Assembly (NCBI GenBank): GCA_003648225.1
Contig: QMOL01000089.1
Location: 1-9,399, forward strand
From: Chlamydiota bacterium
Lineage (GTDB): Bacteria > Auribacterota > UBA3054 > B51-G9
Length of the DNA stretch: 9,399 bases
Direction of reading: 5' to 3'
Positions 1 through 6,600 of the stretch are shown piece after piece; position 1 is the first letter of the stretch, and each line of letters opens with the position of its first letter. The notes under the pieces are model-generated. The model was not told the origin of the DNA. It saw nothing but the letters and a program-made list of their open reading frames with translations, and searched no databases. Both the position numbers and the translations under genes were made by a program.

Positions 1-938
1 ATTTCGCCAAGATAAGCTGATTCAACAACTCTCCCCTGCCATTTTGTTTCCGATTGACTTCCATCATTAGAAAAAGATAATCCCTGCGGTCGAATGCTTA
101 TTTTTACTTTTTCATTTTGAACAGGTAATTTCACCGCGCGTTCAACCGGGCAGATTAATTTCCCTGCCGGTGTATTTATGTAAATTTTATTATCGGAAAT
201 TTTTTCAACGGTTCCGTCAATAAAATTTGTGTCACCAACAAATTTAGCAACAAAAATCGAATCGGGATTTTGATAAATCTCCAGCGGCGAACCTGTCTGC
301 TCAAGTTTTCCCTCATGCATAACGGCAATTCTTGTTGCCATAGCCATCGCTTCTTTCTGGTCATGAGTTACAAAGATCATTGTAACGCCAAGTTTTTTGT
401 GAATATGTTTAATTTCCCTTCGCATTTCCTCACGAAGTCCTGCATCAAGATTCGATAATGGTTCGTCAAGAAGAACAACATCGGGTTTTATGACAAGCGC
501 GCGTGCGAGAGCCACGCGCTGCTGTTGTCCTCCGGAAAGCTGGTGAGGGTAACGATTTTCGTAGCCGGGCAGATGAACCAGATTCAATGCATCAGCGACC
601 TGTTTTTGTTTTTCGTTTCGCGGTAATTTTCTAACATCCAAACCGAAACAGATATTTTCGCCGACTGTCATGTGAGGCCAGAGAGCATAATTTTGAAAAA
701 CCATTCCGGTATTTCGCTTATGCGTTGGCAATGAAGTAACATTTTTATCGTTAAAAAATATTTCTCCGGAATTCGGTTCGGCAAGCCCGGCGACGATTCT
801 CAGCAGCGTAGTTTTACCGCATCCTGACGGACCGAGCAGGAAGAACAATTCTCCCGGTTTAATTTCCACATCGGCTTTCTTAATAACTTCCACCTCGCCG
901 AAAGATTTAACAATATTTTTTATTTTTACGTTGGTCAT
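1..938 (-). CDS. ABC transporter ATP-binding protein (Fe3+/polyamine/sulfate-type importer), 3' end cut by window edge
   Basis: This is the nucleotide-binding subunit that hydrolyses ATP on the cytoplasmic face of an ABC importer. The start is the ATG at 938 (MTNVKIKNIVKSFGEVEV), and 312 codons are visible with no stop before base 1. All ATPase motifs are intact: Walker A GPSGCGKT (residues 36-43), Q-loop Gln82, signature LSGGQ (134-138), Walker B VVLLDE (154-159) and H-loop His192. After about residue 235 a beta-rich segment begins with FVGDTNFIDGTVE and includes IRPQGLSF near 282. This is the TOBE layout of the CUT1/MOI-type ATPases (FbpC, PotA, CysA, UgpC). Such proteins are usually 330-380 residues, so only a short tail is missing. 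The substrate-binding protein lies 170 bp upstream on the same strand and is the likely partner; a permease is expected to the left. Family and role are firm; the substrate cannot be read from the sequence. No Shine-Dalgarno motif precedes the start. Confidence 0.95.
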   Translation of the reverse strand, partial: MTNVKIKNIVKSFGEVEVIKKADVEIKPGELFFLLGPSGCGKTTLLRIVAGLAEPNSGEIFFNDKNVTSLPTHKRNTGMVFQNYALWPHMTVGENICFGLDVRKLPRNEKQKQVADALNLVHLPGYENRYPHQLSGGQQQRVALARALVIKPDVVLLDEPLSNLDAGLREEMRREIKHIHKKLGVTMIFVTHDQKEAMAMATRIAVMHEGKLEQTGSPLEIYQNPDSIFVAKFVGDTNFIDGTVEKISDNKIYINTPAGKLICPVERAVKLPVQNEKVKISIRPQGLSFSNDGSQSETKWQGRVVESAYLGE

Positions 939-979
939 ATTTTCGCGCCGATTTTAGTTAAGTTGCAGGCACTCGGAGG

Positions 980-1017
980 AAATTGATTTCGATGCGTAAC
1001 GCAATCGTAATCAATTT
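980..1017. other. Imperfect inverted repeat (intercistronic hairpin)
   Basis: AAATTGATTTCGATGCG at 980-996 pairs with 1000-1017 around a TAA loop. It makes 16 base pairs interrupted by one bulged A (1004) and one T-T mismatch. It lies between the binding-protein gene and the ATPase gene. Read on the minus strand it is not followed by a U-tract (CCTCCGAG follows), so it is not a classic terminator for that transcript; on the plus strand TATTTTCC follows. It could stabilise or separate the two cistrons, or be the trace of a small mobile repeat. It was found by eye, with no folding energy calculated. Confidence 0.6.
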
Positions 1018-1077
1018 ATTTTCCTAATGTTTGCTTTTAGTTTGTTGCTAAGTTTTTTTATTCACTTGAACATTAAG

Positions 1078-1112
1078 TATTGATTATTGATTATTGAATA
1101 TTGAATATTTAA
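1078..1112. repeat. Heptanucleotide tandem repeat, TATTGAW x5
   Basis: Five contiguous 7-bp units read TATTGAT, TATTGAT, TATTGAA, TATTGAA, TATTTAA. The last unit overlaps the TAA stop codon (1109-1111) of the substrate-binding protein gene, so part of the repeat supplies the gene's end. Two further units of nearly the same sequence occur at 7875-7888. The period is exact and there are no indels. Confidence 0.85.
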
Positions 1113-2500
1113 TTTTTTAGTATTATATCATATTTTATTCTTGCTTCATTTGCCCATTTGGATAAAAGTTTGGCTCTCCAGCGATTATCGTGATATTGAT
1201 TTGTCGCGAAGTTCATCAATTGGCTTTCGGAAATTAAATTTTTGAGGAAGAGTTTTTTCAAGGGATTAGTTTCCGGAAAATCACAGACTTTAGCCCACGC
1301 GTCCGCGCATTTTTTATGAGGGTCGATTAGCACCGCACCGATGTAATCGTTAAGAATCCCCCATCTTGCCGAACTTTTCGGAGAGCTGTATTTAACGGAA
1401 CTTTTCCAAAGGAAAGGATTCTCGGTAAAGTAAGTGTATTTTTTGTATTTAGCAAATAATGACGGCCAAACGGGCATTTTGTTCAGTTGGAACTTTTCCG
1501 GAGAGCCGGGAATTGTATTTTTTTTCAACATCCATATTTTTTGACCCGCTTCCGACAAAACAAAAGAAATAAATTCCGTGGCAATCTCTTCTTGAGGCGC
1601 TCCTTTTAATTTTGCAATTCCGTCTGCGGTTACAACGGTCAATCCTTTCGGCAGAGAAAAACCGAGTCGGTCTCCACCGACTTTTTCCATTGTACTCCAG
1701 GCATATTGGTCGATACAAAGTCCAGCAGCGGTTTCTCCAACAGCAATATCTTTTGGGACGGTACTTGCGCTTTGAGTGAAGGCGCGAATATTTCCCGCAA
1801 GCGCTGTTATTGTCCACATTCCTGTTTTCCACCCATAAGCCTGTAGAATAATTTCGTACATCATGTGAGTGGAACCTGATTTGCGTAGGTCTGCTGAACC
1901 GACCCAAGTTCTAAAGGTCGGCACGGTCAAGTCTTTCCATGTTTTTGGAGTAGGAAGGTCAAACTTTTCAGTTACGATTTTATTGTATAAAATACCAAAG
2001 CCTGATAAAGCGGCACCGTACCAATATCCATTAGTGTCGTAAATTGGCTGTCCGAAAATGTCAGACGGGATATTTGAAATAATATTTTCAGGAATTTTCG
2101 TTTTGGAAAGGAGATTTTCGCGGGCAAGGGTTATGTACGGTTCAGTTCCGCCGCCGAAAAAAATGTCGGCGTCAATTCCATGCGGTGAATGCTTGAATGA
2201 AGAACGAATATATTTAATAATGTCGGATGTTCCGCCCACATTGATCCAAATAATTTTCACGGGAAGTTTTCTGTTAGCCACGCGCCATTTATTAAAAGCG
2301 TTTTGAAATTCAACACGAATGCCTTCCCAGTGAGGAGAAAGAATAGTCAATGCTTCGGCAGATTCAGCGACAGAAATTGTTGGATTTTTTTTATTATTGT
2401 CTTTCGCGAATTTATTAAGAAAGGAAACAGCTGATATAATAAATAAAATAAATACAGCAGTTGTTATTTTCGGAAGATTTTTTTTGAATTTATTTGGCAT
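1109..2500 (-). CDS. ABC transporter substrate-binding protein (extracellular solute-binding, Fe3+/polyamine-like)
   Basis: This 463-residue protein is the extracytoplasmic ligand-binding subunit of an importer. An N-terminal basic stretch (KKNLPK) is followed by one hydrophobic helix at about 13-29, giving a signal peptide or membrane anchor; no lipobox cysteine is visible. Features of type II periplasmic binding proteins follow: LTILSPHWEGIRVEFQNAF (51-69) as the first strand and helix, DADIFFGGGTEPY (110-122), then YWYGAALSGFGILYNK (159-174). The hinge-region segment DIAVGETAAGLCIDQYAW (251-268) resembles the AfuA/iron(III) binding-protein style. Typical AfuA-like proteins have 320-350 residues, so roughly 100 C-terminal residues, rich in Lys and Trp, are extra. 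The ATPase gene lies 170 bp downstream and pta 64 bp upstream. Start at 2500 is chosen because it gives a complete signal sequence. No Shine-Dalgarno motif is present. The ligand is unknown. Confidence 0.9.
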   Translation of the reverse strand: MPNKFKKNLPKITTAVFILFIISAVSFLNKFAKDNNKKNPTISVAESAEALTILSPHWEGIRVEFQNAFNKWRVANRKLPVKIIWINVGGTSDIIKYIRSSFKHSPHGIDADIFFGGGTEPYITLARENLLSKTKIPENIISNIPSDIFGQPIYDTNGYWYGAALSGFGILYNKIVTEKFDLPTPKTWKDLTVPTFRTWVGSADLRKSGSTHMMYEIILQAYGWKTGMWTITALAGNIRAFTQSASTVPKDIAVGETAAGLCIDQYAWSTMEKVGGDRLGFSLPKGLTVVTADGIAKLKGAPQEEIATEFISFVLSEAGQKIWMLKKNTIPGSPEKFQLNKMPVWPSLFAKYKKYTYFTENPFLWKSSVKYSSPKSSARWGILNDYIGAVLIDPHKKCADAWAKVCDFPETNPLKKLFLKNLISESQLMNFATNQYHDNRWRAKLLSKWANEARIKYDIILKN

Positions 2501-2507
2501 TGTAAAA

Positions 2508-2543
2508 TAAACAGACTAAACGGACATGACGGATTAAACAGAC
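2508..2543. repeat. Nine-nucleotide tandem repeat, TAAACRGAC x4
   Basis: Four contiguous 9-bp units read TAAACAGAC, TAAACGGAC, ATGACGGAT and TAAACAGAC on the plus strand, ending in a GAC-rich tail (CGACCGAG). They fill most of the 64-bp gap between pta and the substrate-binding protein gene, and stop 7 bp from the latter's ATG, in the position where a ribosome binding site would lie. The third unit is degenerate. Confidence 0.75.
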
Positions 2544-2564
2544 CGACCGAGTTCAATCTTCCGG

Positions 2565-3557
2565 TTAATCCAGCAACGCAGTTAGTGCCGCAACAGTAAT
2601 GATATCATCAACCGAACAACCGCGGCTCAAATCGTTAACCGGTTTTCCGCAGCCCTGAATAATTGGACCGTAAGCACCTGCTTTTGCCAACCGCTCAGTA
2701 AGTTTGTAGCAAATATTACCTGTATTAAGGTCAGGGAAGATAAGTGTATTTGCTTTTCCCGCGACATTACTTTCGGGAGCTTTCTTGGCAGCGATAGCCG
2801 GAATAATTGCCGCGTCACTTTGCAATTCACCGTCAATATCCAGTTCCGGAGCGCGTTCCTTAACAATTTTTGTTGCTTCAACAACTTTATCAACGATCGG
2901 GTCTTTTCCACTTCCTTTAGTGCTGAAAGAAAGCATCGCCACTTTAGGTTCAACGCCGAGAAAACTTTTGCAGGATGATGCGGAAGCAATAGCGATATCA
3001 GCAAGCTGTTCTGCGGTAGGATTCGGCAGTACAGCGCAATCAGCGTAAATAAACAGGCCGCCGGCACCGTATTCGCAGTCAGGAACATCCATAATAAAGC
3101 AGCTTGACAAAGTTTTACAACCCGGTTTTGTTTTAAAAACATGAAGCGCGGCACGCAAGACATTAGCTGTAGAATTTGACGATCCGGCAACAAATCCGTG
3201 TCCTTCGCCTTCGTTTACAAGCATAGCCGCAACATACAAATTATTTTTAAGCATTTCAGCGGCTTTATCCGGTGTTAAGCCTTTATGTTTTCTAAGTTCA
3301 ACAAGTTTATCAACGAAGTTATATTGTTCGATAAGTTTTTCAGGGTCAAGAATTTCAATACCTGTAATATCTGCTTTTTCTTTTTTCGCGAGTTCAATAA
3401 CTTCATCAGGATTCCCGATAAGTTTGATTTGCGCGAATTCTTCTGATTTAATAATTTGTGCGGCGTGCAGTACTCTTGGATCCCAAGTTTCTGGGAATAC
3501 AATAGTTTTGTTTCTTAGTTTAGCGTTTTGTTTAATTTCAGCGACGATGTTTCTCAT
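2565..3557 (-). CDS. pta: Phosphate acetyltransferase (phosphotransacetylase)
   Basis: Pta interconverts acetyl-CoA plus phosphate with acetyl phosphate plus CoA, the first step of acetate/ATP production (or the last of acetate assimilation) in the cytoplasm. The 330-residue length matches the short, single-domain Pta class with no DRTGG regulatory part. Diagnostic blocks are VAGSSNSTANVLRAAL (123-138), KVAMLSFSTKGSG (205-217), DGELQSDAAI (242-251) and NDLSRGCSVDDI (308-319). Residues found important in the Methanosarcina thermophila enzyme are all present with a constant offset of two: Arg89, Arg135, Ser311, Arg312, Asp318. It should therefore be active. The partner acetate kinase gene is not in this window. 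The gene lies 43 bp after the giant pseudopilin gene and 64 bp before the transporter gene; co-transcription is possible, but both gaps carry tandem repeats. The start abuts a heptamer repeat and has no Shine-Dalgarno motif. Confidence 0.97.
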   Translation of the reverse strand: MRNIVAEIKQNAKLRNKTIVFPETWDPRVLHAAQIIKSEEFAQIKLIGNPDEVIELAKKEKADITGIEILDPEKLIEQYNFVDKLVELRKHKGLTPDKAAEMLKNNLYVAAMLVNEGEGHGFVAGSSNSTANVLRAALHVFKTKPGCKTLSSCFIMDVPDCEYGAGGLFIYADCAVLPNPTAEQLADIAIASASSCKSFLGVEPKVAMLSFSTKGSGKDPIVDKVVEATKIVKERAPELDIDGELQSDAAIIPAIAAKKAPESNVAGKANTLIFPDLNTGNICYKLTERLAKAGAYGPIIQGCGKPVNDLSRGCSVDDIITVAALTALLD

Positions 3558-3592
3558 ATTTTTAAGGTTTAAGGTTTAAGGTTTAAAGTTTA
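3558..3592 (-). repeat. Heptanucleotide tandem repeat abutting the pta start codon
   Basis: Read on the minus strand, five 7-bp units run straight into the ATG of pta: TAAACTT, TAAACCT, TAAACCT, TAAACCT, TAAAAAT. The repeat occupies 35 of the 43 bases between the giant pseudopilin gene and pta, which leaves no room for a conventional ribosome binding site. A change in unit number would alter leader length by 7 bp steps without touching a reading frame. Confidence 0.85.
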
Positions 3593-3600
3593 TTTCAATT

Positions 3601-6600
3601 TTATCTAACCGGATAGCTTTCGATTTCGGAGATATTGAGATATCTACCTTCTTTTTTATCAGCTTCAACAACGAAGCGTTTTTTACGTGAGGCAATTATT
3701 GAGTCGGGAGTTAATTTATCGTTTTTTTCCATTTTTTTATTTTTTAGGATTTGCGCTTCAACTTCAACAGTAAAAGCGCTTGAATCCACATCAAGAATAT
3801 TCACGCAACGCTCAAAAATATCGGGTGTCATCCCTTTAACTTTAAACAAGTCGCCAAGAGTTTTATATGGTTTCAGGATTTTCTTACCATTGCTATTGAG
3901 GCCTGCATATATATTTTCTGCCAAGGCTGTATTTATTCCGGGCAGGCTTGCGAGTAATCTCGGAGGAGCGGTATTAATATTCACTCTTCCCGGGACGGGA
4001 ACCGGAGTTACGATAGCGTAATTAAACCAAGCTATACCGGTTTGTTTACCACCGGTACCTTTCAATACTTTACCTGTATTATCATCAGTATTTTGTTCAA
4101 TGACATTGTGAGCAGTCAGTCGAATTTTAATATTTCCGTCACCGGAAATATTTTCCGGTTTAATTTTACCTGCGTTAAAAGAGTCCTGTTTACCGTATTG
4201 TCCTCGTTTTTTCAGTCTATTGAATTTTTTAATTTTGTAGTTCCAAATTTCGACATCAATTGACGCATTATTATTCTCCTCGAGAAATTCCGTTGTGTCA
4301 ATAGCATCGTTAAGACCATAAATATACAAATCATACGTTCCCGGATAAGCTATGGCGTTTTTCCATGTCCAAGTTGCCGATTCACCGGATTTTCTTGTAT
4401 AGCACATTGGAGTAGCATAACCCGGTCCGATCGTAAATTTATTACCGATGTTCGGTTTCACCGCTTTACGGTTAGGAGCAGATCGCGGCACATATTTAGA
4501 ATTTTTTTGAGCAAGAAGAATAGTGTTTTTTGAATTTGATATGATTGGATATTTCTCACCGCGAAGCGGTCCGGTAAGAAAACGCAAAGTATGCCCGACC
4601 CATTTATCTTTTTTCCATCCGCCGACTTTACCTTTTACGGATGTCAGGGATGAGCCCGCCACTTCATCATAAGCCTGATTCCATCCGACACGGGTTACAT
4701 CACCGAGGCAGGATTCAAGTCGAACATTAGAAGAAGACATATATTTTGAAAGTGCTGCAAGCGCGTTAGCGCCTTTTGAAATATCCCCGCTGCCGCCGAG
4801 TCGTTCGAAGTCGTTGCCGGTGGAAATATTTCTTGCTTCTCCTATGCTGCAGAAGGGGCCGTTTTTAATGAAGAATTTATCATTATGATGAGTTTTCATG
4901 GCGCGATTTTCGGCTTCATTTTCAGTACCTCCAATAGAAGTTTTTTTTCTTTTTACCCAGGTAGTCTTTGTAGGGTCTATTTTTTCAGTGCTGACATCAA
5001 GTTCATCCACATCAACTTTTCCGTAATCAACGGTTCTGGCGCAAACCTGATCGTATTCATTTTTAAGAGTTAATGAAACAATGCCGCCCCCATGAGGCAA
5101 TCCAAGTATCATAATTGATTTCCCAACGAGTTTCCCAGTGATAATATCTGTATCTCTGCCTACCGGCGCAAGAAATATTTCATTTTGTTCCCTAATCAAA
5201 TCTGAGACGACCGGAGCGTAAACATTATTCCATGAATCCGGGTCATCGGCGCCATCTTTATCAACAAATTTAACAGTTTCAAGATTAAATATTTCTTTAT
5301 CAAGATTTCGTTCATCAATTATAATTGAATATCCTGCACGACCAGAAGGAGGATAATCCATGTGAGTTTTTTTAATTTTATAAGCGACTCCCCAGTTTTG
5401 CTCATCCATTTGAAAGACAGGAACCTGCTCATCAGCGCGGGAACCCCACTTATTATCGCCGTTCCCGTACCAACCGTCAAAGAGTCCTGTATCATTCACG
5501 AGGTAGAAATGCCCTCGAGGTTGGACCACCGGATTATCGTCAGTAATACCTCTGCGTAATTTCTGATCATAATAAGAAGTGCTGTGAATTCTTCCTATTT
5601 GAGTTGCCAGACTTCCTGTATTACAAATCACTCTCCAGTTCGCGAGAGAAATGGGTGTAGCGGAAGCATTATACATTTCAACTACTTCCGGTGCGATCAT
5701 TCTGAAATACGAAAGCCATTGTCTGATTTTTTTTGCTCGACTGACTTTAGGAGAAGAAGTCAGCATAATTTTTACCCATCCTCCACTTTTGGTTTTTACC
5801 GGTTTGCCGTTATTATAAACCCATTCCCGCAAATAGTCTTTATCATCTGTAAAATCACCTCCAACAGCACCTGACACGCCAAGTTCATTTGGATAACCTT
5901 GAGTAAAGCGTCCTCTTGGCGGTCTGCCAATTGTAATTTTAAAATATTTTCCTGCTATTGGTCTGCGCGAGCGCATTAAATAAGTCACATTTGCTTCCGG
6001 CACCATAGCGAACGGTGATCTGTCACCCCAGGAATTAATTGTAACGCTTAAATCGCAATTATCGAAAGACATTGGAGTACCGTCGCTAAAATTTACTTTT
6101 GAAAGTTGTGTAGCGAATTTATTGCCGGAATTAATATCAGTTGATTGTATTGTGAGGGAACTTTGGTCACCCGTTGTTATTTTAAAACACCCTACCGGTT
6201 TAGGGTTATAAGCTACAGGGTTGTCTGACCAACCATAAACCATAGCCCAGGAATTTTTAAAATAATTTTTGGGAAATTTCGGTCGATTACCGTCCGCACT
6301 ATTCACTTTACGCAACACTTTTATTATTTCATTGTAAAATTTTTCGTATTGTGATTCAGAACCAAAAGTATAAACATTTGCTCCCGCGCTCGGCCAATGG
6401 CACCATGATTTCCCGCCTGGAAGTTTAATTGGAGGTTTTTGTTTATAATATGTTTTTATATCAGCGTTTCCTGTATTACCTTTTTTGCCAATAACTTTAG
6501 CCATTTTCAATATTATACTGCCGCCACGTGTAATTCCACCGATCGGTACCTTCCCGGCTTGGTTTCTTATTCTCCATCCTCTGCGCGGATCAAGGTTATA

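Noticed and set aside
1078..1112. CRISPR array
   Set aside because: The 7-bp units are contiguous with no spacers; the same holds for the arrays at 2508-2543 and 3558-3592.
1449..1907. 152-codon minus-strand frame
   Set aside because: It lies wholly inside the substrate-binding protein gene in another frame, and its translation (Arg, Cys and Tyr rich) has no domain logic.
2627..3193. 188-codon minus-strand frame
   Set aside because: It is an out-of-frame shadow of pta, whose own frame carries all catalytic residues.
3635..4021. 128-codon plus-strand frame
   Set aside because: It is antisense to the conserved helix-hairpin-helix end of the giant pseudopilin; the sense frame explains the conservation. 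The matching antisense frame at 8743-9000 has the same cause.
3601..4248. Recent gene conversion between the two pseudopilin 3' ends
   Set aside because: Long protein-identical blocks differ at several third codon positions in the two copies, so the DNA has not been recently homogenised.
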